Positions 24,090 through 36,022 of a stretch of DNA of 64,000 bases are shown here, one piece after another. The first letter of the stretch is position 1. The number at the start of each line of letters is the position of its first letter. The stretch comes from Takakia lepidozioides (Eukaryota; Streptophyta; Takakiopsida; Takakiales; Takakiaceae), in the NCBI GenBank assembly GCA_030704615.1, contig CM060732.1, positions 38,233,053-38,297,052 on the forward strand. The letters are read 5' to 3'. A program made the translations under genes and the position numbers. The notes under the pieces are model-generated. The model worked only from the letters and a program-made list of their open reading frames with translations. It did not search any database and had not been told where the DNA came from.

Positions 24090-24935
24090 AAGTCTTGACC
24101 CTGCTGGATAAATCTGACTTAGAGGCTGTAGTGTCCTCAGCCATGTCTGTTGCCATGAGATTGTCTGATGAAAATGAAGTTAGGCAGAAAACTTCCCTGA
24201 ACTTGTTTCCAGTCAGTGACATGGGGCAGGACATCTTGGATGACCTCAAGGGTCTACCCACTCTCGGCACTAGACTGAACTCAGGGCAGGAAGCCTACCT
24301 TTGAACAGCAAACAGAAGCAGAGAGGAAAGGGAGAGTGAAATTGCCCGCTGTGTGGGCAATCTGAAGACAGTATTCACTTTCTGATACACTGTCCGGGGT
24401 TCTCTCTCCAAAGAGACGCTCTCTTCAATTCTATCAAGGGAATTCTGCCTGTACCCCTGTTTAACAACTTTGAAAGTCTCGAGGCTGAGCCGAAAGCCCA
24501 GGCCCTCCTGAGGCCTAGTTTTTGGGCAAATCACACACAACAGATTGATGCTTGTGTGAAGGGATTTCTAGAGGATATCTGGAAAACCCGGATTAATTCT
24601 ATATATGATGGTAAGTCACACTACCAACGTCAGCCCCTGACAGAGGTAGGTTCTGTCCCTTTTGTTCCCGCTCAAACTGGGCGCGGGGTCAATGGCCACA
24701 AGGCTACGGCAAACAACGTCTTATGAGTACAATCTGTGCATGAGGCTACGGCAGACAACATCTTATGAGTACATTCTCTCTCTGCATGAGGCCTTCACCC
24801 TGAGACAATCACTCGAGCAATAGTTTTTATTCTTGGCTCTGGTTTTGTTTCCTCTCTCATGTTTTCTTCCATTTTGTCCCATAAGCTCTATGAGCTTTCC
24901 GCGGACGTTATAAAGCACCATTTCATTTCATTTCT
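24090..24935 (+). mobile_element. LINE 3' region, copy 1 (frameshifted) with ATTTC tail
   Basis: This repeats the segment at 25630-26276 almost base for base (LLDKSDLEAVVSSAMSVAMR), but lacks 7 bp after the Leu-Gly-Thr-Arg-Leu block, which throws the zinc-binding end out of frame. The 3' end at about 24890-24935 reads TTCCGCGGACGTTATAAAGC and then tandem ATTTC units, the terminal sequence also found at 35.4, 35.7 and 35.95 kb. Confidence 0.7.
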
Positions 24936-24939
24936 CTGC

Positions 24940-25265
24940 ATGCGGCATGCGTCATGCGTCCCTGCACCTCTGTTCACCAACTCTCGAGGCTGAGCCTAAA
25001 GCCCTGGCCCTGCTGGGTCTCATTGCTGGGCAACTCACACACAGCAGATTGATGCCTGTGTGAAGGGTTTTCAAGAGGAAACCTGGAAAACCTCAACCAA
25101 TTGGTTATTAGAAGGTAAGTCCCACTACTGGAGTGAGCCCCTCACAAAGGTAGTGTATGTTCCCTCTTGTTCCGCCGGCGGGGTCAATGGCACAAGGCTA
25201 TGGCAAACAACCTCTCATCAGTACATTCTCTGCATGCGGCTACGGCTTATGAGTTTCGATCACTA
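24940..25265 (+). mobile_element. LINE 3' region, third degenerate copy
   Basis: Nucleotide similarity to the tail part of the other LINE copies (CTCGAGGCTGAGCC, CACACAGCAGATTGATGC, GGTCAATGGC.ACAAGGCTA). It lies directly between copies 1 and 2. No open frame is kept. Confidence 0.7.
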
Positions 25266-25534
25266 GTTGTTTTTGGACTGCTTGTTGAGTGCCCCACTCT
25301 CTTTCATACTCTTTCCTGTCCCATTTCTATGAAGTGTCATCTGATTTCATTCCTCTCTCACGCACGCAGTTTTTCTATCACGATGTTTAGCATCCTATGA
25401 AGCTAAAGAGATATTGGTTGGCCAGTTCCTTCTCCAGATAGCTCGTTCAAAGGTCAGCGCTCTCTCTCTCTCTCTCTCTCTCGATTGAGTTTTCTCTAGA
25501 ATGTGGATCCATACATTCCATACTTGTATATTGT

Positions 25535-26276
25535 ATGTGTTTCTTTCTATTCTGCTGTATTTCTAAACAGGCCAAGTCCTGGCAGAAGAGAGTAGAAGAG
25601 ATCCTCAAGGACCTGGACCTGGATCCGCAAGTCTTGACCCTGCTGGATAAATCTGACTTAGAGGCTGTAGTGTCCTCAGCCATGTCTGTTGCCATGAGAT
25701 TGTCTGATGAAAATGAAGTTAGGCAGAAAACTTCCCTGAACTTGTTTCCAGTCTGTGACATGGGGGAGGACATCTTGGATGACCTCAAGGGTCTACCCAC
25801 TCTCGGCACTAGACTGAAATTTAAACTCAGGGCAGGAAGCCTACCTTTGAACAGCAAACAGAAGCAGAGAGGAAAGGGAGAGTGCAATTGCCCGTTGTGT
25901 GGGCAATCTGAAGACAGTATTCATTTTCTGATACACTGTCCGGCGTTCTCTCACCAAAGAGACGCTCTCTTTAAATCTATTAAGGGAATTGTGCCTGTAC
26001 CCCTGTTTACCAACTTTGAAAGTCTCGAGGCTGAGCCAAAAGCCCAGGCCCTCCTGAGGCCTAGTTTTTGGGCAAATCACACACAGCAGATTGATGCTTG
26101 TGTGAAGGGATTTCTAGAGGATATCTGGAAAACCAGGATTAATTCTTTATATGGAGGTAAGTCTTACTACCAACGTCAGCCCCTGACAGAGGTAGGTTCT
26201 GTCCCTTTTGTTCCCGCTCAAACTGGGCGCGGGGTCAATGGCCACAAGGCTACGGCAAACAACGTCTTATGAGTAC
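25535..26276 (+). mobile_element. LINE ORF2 C-terminal fragment, copy 2 (longest frame)
   Basis: A 245-residue frame with WQKRVEEILKDLDLD at its start and, in its middle, CNCPLCGQSEDSIHFLIHCP followed by AFSHQRDALF. The C-x2-C-x8-H-x4-C spacing is the zinc-binding end (zf-RVT type) of non-LTR reverse transcriptases. No reverse transcriptase or endonuclease domain is present upstream, so this is a 5'-truncated or partial copy. A CT microsatellite lies just upstream at about 25460-25485. Confidence 0.7.
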
Positions 26277-26279
26277 AAT

Positions 26280-27105
26280 CTATTCTGCTGTATTGGGACT
26301 TTAGATTGTGTGTTTTAGGGTACCCACTTACTTCCTGCTCTACTCCATAGTTCTTTTCCCCTGCTGTCTTATCATTTAGGATGTGAAGGATTCCTCAGGG
26401 AGGGCTTGCCACTGAAGCTGACATTTGATGCTCTTTTGGACTGGACACATTTGTATACCAATGATTCTCAATTGTTGACTCTGTTGCCTGACTAAAATTC
26501 CAGTGTCTAGGTTCTTGATAAAAACATTGACCATGGTTTATTAGCAAAAAGTGTGCTCATAATGACTGTGTAAAGTGTAACATTGTTGTCAACACTGACT
26601 TTGTAAGGGAAAAATAGAACCTGCTTTATTGGAGTTCTCGATGTGAAGTATGAACGGATTGTGGCATTTTAGCACAAAGCTCAAAAATGCAATGTCTTTT
26701 CCATAGTTTGCTTTGTTGTTCTGATTAGCTTCATAATATTGTTTCTGTCTCATTTTAACCTTCTGACATGTGTCTGAAGAAAAGGGTTTTTCTCTATTTT
26801 CAGCCTAACCATCTACCTGATGACATTCAGCTGTGGTCTGGTATATTGACACAAGTTCCGTGACTACAAGCTACTCTAAGCTCCCCTTGAGAAGGAATTG
26901 TCTTATGAAACATCATAAAGAGAAACTATTGAGATTTATACACATCATCTATACTAACAGGGCATTGGATGGTGATCTTGCTACTCTGTACCCACAGTGA
27001 GATCACATACTAAGATATACAATCTATGCACAGCAGATTGACAGGTCAGAGAGGAGGATGGGGAGGAGATTTGAATGAGGATGATCTAAATGATTCGGGT
27101 TGCAT
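26280..27105. other. no supported gene
   Basis: A/T-rich sequence with no open frame above 60 residues; probably a decayed repeat. Confidence 0.4.
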
Positions 27106-27109
27106 GTAC

Positions 27110-27430
27110 TCATAAGCTGTAGCCGCTTGCAGAGAATGTACTACGTTGTTTGCCGTAGCCTTGTGGCCATTGACCCCGCGGGCGGAGCGCTTGAGGGAAC
27201 ATACACTACCTTTGTGAGGGGCTCACTCCACTAGTGGGACTTACCTTCGTATAAACAATTGGTTCGGGCTTTCCAGATTTCCTCTTGGATATCCTTCACT
27301 CAAATCAATCTGCGGTGTGTGAGCTGCACAGCAATTAGACCCAACAGAGCCAGGGCTTTAGGCTCAGCCTCTAGGTTTTCAAAGTTAGTGAACAGAGGTG
27401 CAGGGACTATGTTCTTGATGCTTGTGTCTA
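27110..27430 (-). mobile_element. LINE 3' region, inverted copy
   Basis: The reverse complement matches the 24940-25265 copy: the GCAGAGAATGTACT end, the CCATTGACCCCG stretch, the AGTGGGACTTACCTTC stretch and the AGCCTCTAGG region occur in reversed order. A short forward piece (27420-27540) of the same family follows, so the locus is a broken head-to-head arrangement. Confidence 0.65.
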
Positions 27431-27539
27431 GGGGAAATCTGGAAAGCCTGGAACCAAATGTTTATACCAAGGTATGTCCCACTACTGGAGGGAACCCTGT
27501 CTCGTGACAGCCAAGGTGTCCGGCAGCCCACCTCAACAG

Positions 27540-29670
27540 GTATTCCGCCTTCATGCCTCTGTTGAGTGCTTGTCTGGCTTTGTGTCAGTTCAATAGTTCT
27601 TTGGTTCTGTTTCTCTTCTCCATCCTTTTTGGCCCTTTTGGCCTCCAATAGATGCAATAAACGTCTTTCTGTGTCTTCCCCTTTCTCCTACAGGAGATGG
27701 CTGCTCTAGGGAGGAAGGCTATTGAAACAGGCCAAAAGATGGATGGATTACTTGGATGACAGTGAGAAGATGTTGCTCACCAAGTCCTTAGAAGTTGCAG
27801 CGTCTCTGCCTTCGATCTCACCTGTGCCAAGTGCGATTGCCTTTGCACCCACATTTTTTGGCATTTCTGAAACAAGCGTCACATGGCACGATAGCCTCTT
27901 CCATGAATGGTAAATCCCCAGGTAAAGGTGAGGACGTGGAGGTCAACTGGTGACATCAGAAGCTCCGTCACTCAAACATCAAGCCCATTTAGAAGTTGGT
28001 GATGTGTAGTGTTTGTTTGCTCCTTTGGCTTCAATTTCCTGCGCACTCGTTTGCCTCTCTTTCCCTTTCCTGGGTGTCAGTTTCTTTGTTCGGCTCCCCC
28101 CCTCATGGCTTCCCTCTTGGGTGCCCAAATTCGGTGCTAGTTTGGTGTCCCTTGTCTCTCCCTTGCCTGGCTCCCGCCTCACTTGGCAGTTTTCCCGAGC
28201 TGTCCTGGCCTATTTGGTTTTCTGTTGTCTCTTGCTTCCCCCCTTGATTCTGGGTGTTCCCAATGCATTTTCAAGGTTATTTCCAGTGTTGGGCAGTTCT
28301 TGCTTTTTTCAAAAACCTCATGTTCGGGTTCTAGGGTAGGGTTTAAATTGCGGTTCTGGTTCCGGGGTGGTTATTCGGGATGAGAAAAAAGCGGTTCCGG
28401 TCTCCATTCCGGTTCTTGAACATTAGGACAGTTCCGGTCCCGGTTATTTGCTGGAAAAAGTAGCAGTTTAAAATTGCTCACAGTTAAAAGTTACATAATT
28501 AAATTTTAAAAGATCATTAAAATCCAATTTTTCTTGGGAAATTTAAAATCTACTGTCCTATTGGTCAAATAAATATTAGTATGTTTTCCTACAAAATAGA
28601 CATTTGCTGTGGCAGATGGTAGGTGGGCGGGAGTCCTTGCTCCTTCCCTATTTGCTGCAACTGCTCCCGCTCATTGCAGCAGCACAAGGTTTAGTACAAA
28701 AAATTAAACAAAATCAAGAGAATGAAGGGAGACGGAGGGATGGAGAACAAAATAGGAGGTAAGAAAGCCTCTCATTTTAGATTAATAGCATCTTGAATGC
28801 ATTGCGGGCCCACACATGGTGCGATTATTTGTTGGAAAAAGTTGCCAGTTCCAGTTAAGAGTCTGGTTCAATGTTTTTTTTTGGTCTTATGCATGTTGCA
28901 CTACTGGCAACAAACTGAGCAGTGAAGTGGGCAGTTGTGGCTATAAGGCAGGATTGATCATTGAAAATGAAGGTGATTTGCTCATGTGTACGTGAAGAAG
29001 GCGATTGTGAATTGTCGAATAGTTTTGGCTATTGTTCAGTTTCAATTTTGGCGATGTGAGTTATATGGTTGTAAGCAGATTGGCGAAATTGTACTAGTGT
29101 GAGGCAGATTGTATTCATTCATCAGTCTTGCAAACCCCACCCAAAACAACAATACACACGCAAACATTGCGTGTCCAAGTCAATGTCAGAAACCAGAATA
29201 CAATCAGAGCATTCCTAGAGGATTTGAACCTCAGTCCCTAAGGACTTTGGCACCCTACAACCCGACCCAGCCTACACATACACACAAACTAGAAACGCAA
29301 TGAACCAAATGAAATCGAGCTCCTGCATGCAAGACTCCAGATAGTAATGTTGAACTTCACCTGCAATAGAACAGGAATGACCATGCCCAAAGAAAAAGAG
29401 AACATCATTGAAATATGAGAGCAAAAATAAGCACTTATGTCAGATTGTCATTACTCTTTGTGGCAGCCCCTATGCATTGAAAGCATAGCGAGTCTTGGCA
29501 TCTTTCCACTGCACAATACATTCTCCCAAAGGGAAAGTGTCAATGGTAAAGAATTTATGTGCAAACATGCTTGTGCTATACCTGTTTCAATGATCTTCAT
29601 GTACTGGGGGATCTTGGCTGTCAATTTCACTTGGGAAATCTTAAACAAAGAAGCTTGCAAGTCCAAATCT
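27540..29670. other. no supported gene; repeats of GGTTCCGG type at 28.3-28.9 kb
   Basis: Several GGTTCCGGT-like repeats occur at 28330-28450, a composition often seen in subterminal parts of plant hAT elements. They may belong to the hAT-type remnant that starts at 29678, but no terminal inverted repeat was found. Frames at 27996-28339 are T/C-rich and look non-coding. Confidence 0.3.
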
Positions 29671-29677
29671 TGAGCAT

Positions 29678-31697
29678 TCAAAAGATCTGGATATCACCAG
29701 CCCGCTTAGGAGAACAATATGTCGCCTTGATGACATTGAGATGGTGAAGAAACCTCATGTGAGCATCATGGTGTGTCCAGAATTGGGGGTATACAATACC
29801 TATAGCCTCCATGAGATTTTGGGCTGGCAAATGTCTTTCCAACTCCCTTGAAAGTTGTGCTGCTGCAACCTTACACTGAGTCTTGACATCAGCCAACACC
29901 CTCCTCCAAACCTCCCTAGTAACCCAAACCACTTCCCCGGTCTGAATATTCCTGTGCTTGGCCCAAACATGTTTTCCTTGACACTCAATTGCTAAAGGTA
30001 TGTTGAAATAGCAGGATCTGAAACCCATAATATAATATAAAGGTGGAATGATTGACCTCGGCCAGACTTCAGAATTTAGCAAACTCGGGGCCTGTAAATG
30101 CCATCGTGGCATCTGTATACATAACATAGAGATCAGATTGGCAGATTTTCATTGTTGTGATGAAATCAACCACAAAAGTGCCACGAGCTTGTGCAAATTT
30201 CATCAAGGAGTTCACAGCTTTGAGCAAGGGCAGTACACAGCACAAACCCAAGAAAAACTCAATATCAACAAGAAAGTCAAGGTTGGAAGCTGCTTTGGCC
30301 TCCCCACGCTGTCCAACGCCATCTTAACCACAAGAGTCAATACTCAGCCATAACTCTCACGGCTGGTTTGAGTATACTGATCCACCGGATTTTAGTGTTC
30401 TGAAGAATTTTGTTACCTTTGGTCTCCATCAACTCGGCTAGCTTCTGAAATTCAAGGTGACGTTTTGGACTATGTGCAAAATAAGAATGCAAAGATTGCA
30501 TCAAAGTTTCTAGCCGATTCACCAAGCTGAGGTCACTCAAAGTTTGGACAGCAAAATTGGTGCGGTGGGCCATACAATTCCACCATGTGAAGAGCATTTT
30601 TTTGTTGCAATTGCACAATGACGTCTGTCCGTAGGCCCTGAAAGACACTCATACCATCTGCGTCAAATGATACAAGACTTTGGACCAATTTCTCCCTTGT
30701 CAAACCTCCACCAATCAAGAGGGCTTCAACTATGACTCTCTTCAATGCATCCGCAGCTTGCACCATCTACAAGTCTCTCCAATGTAAGCTATATGGGTAT
30801 TCTTTACTAATTTTGGACACAATAAACATGATCAGTTGCCCAATTTTGGTTGTAATTGAGGTTACTTCATCGCATGATACTGAAGTGTACTTAGATGCCT
30901 TCACAGCCTCCCAACCAATGGCTTGCAAAACTTCTGAATTCCGCCATCTCCCAGCCGTTGTTATCGGACCAATGTTTATTTGGAGTATTCTTTACTTTTA
31001 GCCACTTGAAAAGATCTTTGAACCCCTCATAGTCAGTCATGGGCTTGCCTTGGTTAAGGATGTGGAAAATAACAACAAATTGGACCAACTTCCTCTTATC
31101 TTGGGCCACCTCTCCAACAATTTGCATCTCAATCACTGAATCCCTCAAGGAAGCTGCATACAGAGCTTCATTCTTGCAATGTTGGCTCTCTTTGCTATAG
31201 AGAAACTTCCCCACTGGTACTCCAGGCATGTCAACTGTTGTCTTCCTCTTACCTGCATGTTTGGTTAAGGAGTGTAACTTAGGCACAAGGATTTTGTCTT
31301 CCCCTCAATTCTGGAGCACACCTTGCACCTTACAGCATGAATCATATCATCTTTCTCCACAACATTTTCTGCCCATGTAAATCTAGCAGCCCAAACATCT
31401 TTGAAACTTTATGTTCATGTCGTATTGGGCTTCTTTTCTTTTCTTGCTTCTAGGAGAGGCTTCATTTGTGGACAAAATCAACTGTGCAAAGCAAGATTCA
31501 CCAACAACATGAGTGCAGGAACTGACATTAGATGTTCCACCATCTGAAGAGGTTCCTTGTGGCGGTGAGACAGTTTGATACCTACTATGTGACAGGCCTG
31601 CACTAGCTGAACTACTATGGAATGAATTCATGTTGGGGGAATGAGATTCAGGAACCTTGGAAAAAAAGAAATACTTGTGTTTGAAGTTACTCGGCAA
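29678..31697 (-). pseudogene. hAT-type (ZNF862/DUF4371-like) transposase, broken
   Basis: Minus-strand blocks in family order. A Ser-rich N-terminus is followed by RFTWAENVVEKDDMIH and VRCKVC (BED-like zinc finger, about 31300-31400). Next come HILNQGKPMTDYEGFKDLF and KHWSDNNGWEMAE (about 30940-31080), FDADGMSVFQGLRTDV (30620-30670), then HRTNFAVQTLS and KLAELMETKGNKIL (30400-30580), and ELERHLPAQNLMEAIGIVYP near 29800. These match domesticated or TE-encoded hAT-superfamily transposases of the zinc finger 862-like type. At least four frameshifts or stops separate the blocks, so it is inactive. Confidence 0.75.
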
Positions 31698-31924
31698 TTT
31701 CGAAGGACCATTCCCACAGACCTGACTTCAACCTACAAGCTGATATAGAGCAAGATGATCACAAGCAGGGAAATGACCGATCACTATTCCAACACTCGCT
31801 TGAACGTATTGACTCTTGAGTTAGAGCTTGAAGATCACAAACCTTACAAATCAGAAATGCACAAAACTCAATGGCAATGGCAAGGTGCAATTTTGGAGAT
31901 GAAAAATATATTAATCAGTCCAAT

Positions 31925-32045
31925 GCGCATCCAACCAGTCAACGTGAATTTTATTTACACGATTTGAACCTCGGACCTCGGACCTCGTCTATGAAATACA
32001 CATCATCTAGCCGCCACGCTACCATCCGCTTCTTGCATTACTCAT
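31925..32045 (-). repeat. tRNA-like / SINE-like remnant
   Basis: On the minus strand a box A-like TGGTAGCGTGG is followed about 45 bases later by a box B-like GGTTCAAATCG, the internal polymerase III promoter layout of tRNAs and tRNA-derived SINEs. It does not fold into a full tRNA by eye. Confidence 0.4.
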
Positions 32046-32570
32046 GATTTCCTAATGGTTTAATCTACAATTACACGCTCGCAGATGAGAGGGGAGCAAG
32101 GGGGGTGGGGATTTGACAGTGCGCCCCGCCGGAGCGTCGCCGGTACGGCCATCCCAGTCGACCATACCGGCAATTCTCCCACACTTGCATTCAACTCGTC
32201 GGGTAAGCGTAGTCTACTCCTGGTAGTAATATATCCTATCACTATTGATATATCTCCCGTCTCTAGGGACTTGTGCCATTGGCCCAAGTGTCCAATGTCA
32301 TCTAAGTTCAAATGCATTTTTTTTCCACAGAGCCTACGACCAGATTTGAACCGGAGACCTTTTCCTTGATATCTCTCCTGTCGAGGCTCCAACCATTGTC
32401 CCAGGAATGTCCACTTTGCTATTTTTCCCGAATTTCTGACGACCCAAAGTACTTGAAATTCCACACCGCAGGTCGAAAAATCATGAGACCAAGCCTATGC
32501 ACCCCTCCTCATCGAGGGCTTTCCAACGGTACCAAGCACTAGTGTTGGGGCACCGCGGTTTGGGACATCT

Positions 32571-33068
32571 TGTGATGGCTCATGTTCTCCTGCCCTGACT
32601 TTCAGCCTATTCATCACTGTCTGACAGGTTCATCCCATGCCATTAGTATTTACGACGGGAGACCGTTATATACAGCTTGACCTATACTTGTTTGAGGTTA
32701 TCCTAGAGCTTTTGTGGCTGCATCTGGCCCCTTCACTGGTCTACGGGCCAGATCTGTTTGTAATCTAGGCAACCCGTGGCATGCTGCCACGTGGGGGTAT
32801 TGCCTCACCCTAGGTTTTGGGTATAAGCTTCTTCCTGACCTTGAGTCGGGGCCTTTCTTCTCGTATATACAACCTAGTGTACGGGCTTCTGGACGTGCTC
32901 TGTGAGCTTTGGATGTGTGTGTGTTAGCTCTGCATATGTTGTACGTGGGATCCTCTACATGTTCATCGAGCTCTTCTCGTGCTGTAAAGCCCGCTCCTTC
33001 CGAGCTCTTACACCCCTAGTTTAACGTGCACTTGTGAGGACGGGAGAATCTTATTCAAGCACAAAATA
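32571..33068 (+). repeat. 5' LTR of Ty3/gypsy element 1
   Basis: A 498-bp direct repeat of 46608-47102, roughly 96% identical by eye with two small indels. It begins TGTGATGGCTCATG and ends CACAAAATA. The next bases, TGGTGGAGTC, look like a tRNA primer-binding site (TGG start). No clear target-site duplication: CATCT precedes the element and AGCCT follows it. Confidence 0.95.
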
Positions 33069-33172
33069 TGGTGGAGTCTTGTGAGTAGTGGCGGCTCCGT
33101 ACGTACAGTGATTTTGCACGGTTACCTCGGGTTCAATCTGGTTTTGGAAGAAGTTTTTGATTCAAGAGGAAG

Positions 33173-33449
33173 TTGCGATGGCGGCAGCAGCTTCACTCTT
33201 CACGTTGTGCACTTGCATTTGCTTGTCTTGCTTGTTCGTTGTGTGTTGCAATGGCATCTGTAGTTCTCTGTAGCTTGTCAAGCGAAAGAGAGGACAACGG
33301 CTCGATTTTGGTTAAGATAGAACTGAGAGTGGAGGTTGCAAACTCTGACGTGGTGGGTTCCAGCCAGTTAGTTTTAGGCGTTCCTGTATCTGCTCCCAGT
33401 GTGGTATGGTCATCCAGTCTCGGAAGTGCCTGCAGCTCCTGTCGCGCGT
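33173..33449 (+). pseudogene. gag-upstream coding part of element 1, cut by CACTA insertion
   Basis: An open frame runs from the leader to the point where the CACTA transposon begins, and a second frame resumes at its other end (39487). The Val/Pro-rich composition (GVPVSAPS before, GVPVPDIE after) is similar on both sides. The domain is not recognised; it is placed here by position between PBS and gag. Confidence 0.5.
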
Positions 33450-34224
33450 CACTACAAGAGATGAGCGTTTTTAGGACTACGGCTTTGGCGGAGTCATAAA
33501 AATTGCACTAGGTAGACGACTACAGAGCGCTGAAATGCGTTGCAGTCATAGTTTTACAACTGTGTAGTAATGGATATCACTACATGACTTCGGAAAGTTA
33601 GGGAGCATTGGTCAAACATTGTTGACCATGATGACAAGGATGGTTTATATGACTAGTGTGATACGTGTTTGACTACACGTGGACGACGTTTCATGGAATC
33701 TTATGACTCCATGACTGAAGATGGTTTCACAACTCTATTTATACAACTACATCACTACACGTGTCATTTTGAAGGCACATATAATGCTAATAGGGTTGCC
33801 CATTAGGTTTTAAAAAGTTAAAAAGTTGCTAATAAGGTTGTCCATTAGGTTTTAAAAAATTAAAAAATTGCTAATAAGGTTGTCCATTAAGGTAATCGTG
33901 AACAGAGAGGAGGGCTGGGACTTTGCATTTTTTGGTCTCTTGCGCCACACCACCTAGCCGAGGGATGGAACGTGATGATAGCAGGATATGCAGGGGCGTG
34001 GGATGGAGGCGTTGAGCAAATGATGCAAGAAAGAGAAGAGGAGGAGGAGACGAGACGAGGAGAAGCTCGCCGTTCTTGGGAGAGTCAGCTTGGTCTTAGC
34101 AGGCGTGTTTCAATCTCTACCTACTAAGCTGCACCGTAGTGGTTCGATCTCATAGACCAATCCGACATTACCTGACTACAGACACAAGCAGCACACACAA
34201 GAGGTCCTTTGGGTTAGGACACGA

Positions 34225-34990
34225 GGTCAAGGACAATGTGGTGAGGGCACCTTCTTCTTCAACCTATTTCAGCCTGTGTTGCCCTCTCATCAGACTCGGC
34301 CGCAAGATGCATATTGAATTCTGTAAGTTAGGTCGTTGGGTAGATCTGTGGTGGTTTGGAGTGACTTTGGCAAGTTACTGACAGTCTTGCAGCAGGGAAG
34401 TATCCAAAAACATATAATAGAGGTGAGGAGAAGCTTTGGGGTGAACACTTTCCGACCCCTGTCAATGGTGGGACAATGGGGACAATGGAGACAAAAAGCT
34501 GAATGCCTGTTGGATTACAGAGAGAAGTAGATGCATTTCAGATTGTGATAAGTAGGGTTGGGGTGTTTTGGGGAAGAACTCCACACCAGTATGGTTGGGG
34601 TGTTTGCTGGTAGAATTCTAGGCTGTCAGAGGCATGAAGGAGCAGGGATAGAGTGTGGGTCCAGATTCATCCAAGAGGGCTGGATTTCAAGCTCCACATT
34701 ACCTATGATTCCCTACGGAAGGATAGCTACAAGAAACCTACATGGGTAGATGGTCAACTAGAAGCGGCAGCAGCAGCGGCACAATTGATAAAGTCAGGCA
34801 CTTCTACTGAAGGCACCTCCTTCAACACATTTCACCCTGTTTTTCCCTCTTATCAGAATCGGCCCTAAATTTCCATGTTGAATTCTGCAAGTTAGCTGGT
34901 TGAGTGAATCTAGTTTGGAGTGAGTTTGACATGATACTGCCAATGTGACAACAGGAAAGTATGTAATAGAGATGAGGAGAAGCTGTGGAA
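34225..34990 (+). pseudogene. OSB-like PDF-motif exon remnants (copy B, inside CACTA element)
   Basis: A left half-motif at about 34395-34480 (EEKLWGEHFPTPVNGG, frame-broken). A right half-motif at 34675-34790 (LDFKLHITYDSLRKDSYKK followed by WVDGQLEAAAAAAQLIKSG). Part of another left half at 34935-34990. The series of alternating halves suggests an OSB gene with several PDF motifs split by introns. It matches copy A and the 38-kb copy at nucleotide level. Confidence 0.6.
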
Positions 34991-35239
34991 TGGATACTTT
35001 TGTGACATGAATGTTATACCTGGCAAGCAAGGCCTTGGCTTCATCCACAATTGCAATGGATCCTACTAGTTGATTGAGGAAGAGGTGAACCACTTATCAG
35101 TAGATAAATTTAGGAAATGCATAAATGCCTATATGACCCGATGCACATTTAAACCTAGCACGCAAGGACTGACGTTCTCCTCCTTTGATCTCAGGAAATT
35201 TTTTTGTAAGATAGACCACTCTTCTGACAGCAATCCGTC

Positions 35240-36005
35240 ACTTAAACAAGATGTTACCCTCCCCATCATGAAGTATCCTGTCATTTCATTTCATTTCTTT
35301 CTGGTGTCCCTTGGGCCCCCTTGTCCTTCCGTGAATGTAATTTCTTTTCCTTCCTTCCATTTTGTCCCATAAGCACTTTGACCTTTCCGCGGACGTTATA
35401 AAGTACCATTTCATTTCATTTCATTCTTTCTTCCCTCTCAGTTTCTCTTGTTGTTCTGCTGTGGTTCATAGGCCCTCTTCAGGGCTCGGATGGATGCACC
35501 TTTCTGAAACTTAGAAATCAGCTACTTATTTCTATTTTCTTCTTCCATCTCTTCCCTTGCTCAGGCAGTCTGATTGGCAGTGTAATCACAAGTTACATCT
35601 CGGTCAGAGTGGGGCAGGAATCAATTTTCTAGCATGATGTATATTTTAACCCTTTAAGTACACTCACGTCCTTGTAATGGATTATTTTAGCTTTGCACAA
35701 AATCCCCAAAACTCCTCGTCCCAGAAGCTCTTTGAGATTTCCGTGGACGTTATAGAGTACTATCTGATTTCTCCCTTCCTCCCGTGGATGTAAGATTCTT
35801 TCTTTCCCTTTTTATGACTCCAAATGTCTCCTTCTATAACACTTTTCAGCTATCATCTTCCCTAGTATACCGAGTTTCACCTTGGTTGAATTTGAGAGAT
35901 TCAGATTTGAATTAACTTTCTTATGTTTTTCTTTCCATTTTGTCCCACAAGCTCTATGAGCTTTCTGCGGACGTTATAAAGCACCATTTCATTTCATTTC
36001 ATTTC
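35240..36005 (+). repeat. cluster of three LINE 3' tails
   Basis: Three times the sequence (C/T)TTTCCGCGGACGTTATAAAG or a close variant is followed by ATTTC units or a remnant of them: about 35385-35425, 35725-35770 and 35950-36005. The upstream words CATTTTGTCCCATAAGC also recur. These are 3' ends of the same LINE family as at 24.9 kb, severely 5'-truncated. Confidence 0.7.
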
Positions 36006-36022
36006 CCTACGTGATCATATAG

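Noticed and set aside
28013-28339. Hydrophobic 108-residue frame as a membrane protein
   Set aside because: T/C-rich sequence gives Leu/Ser/Phe-rich translation in all frames; no start context or homologue recognised.
32714-32905. Short open frame inside the LTR (also at 46750) as a conserved gene
   Set aside because: It is conserved only because the LTRs are duplicates of each other; no protein features.
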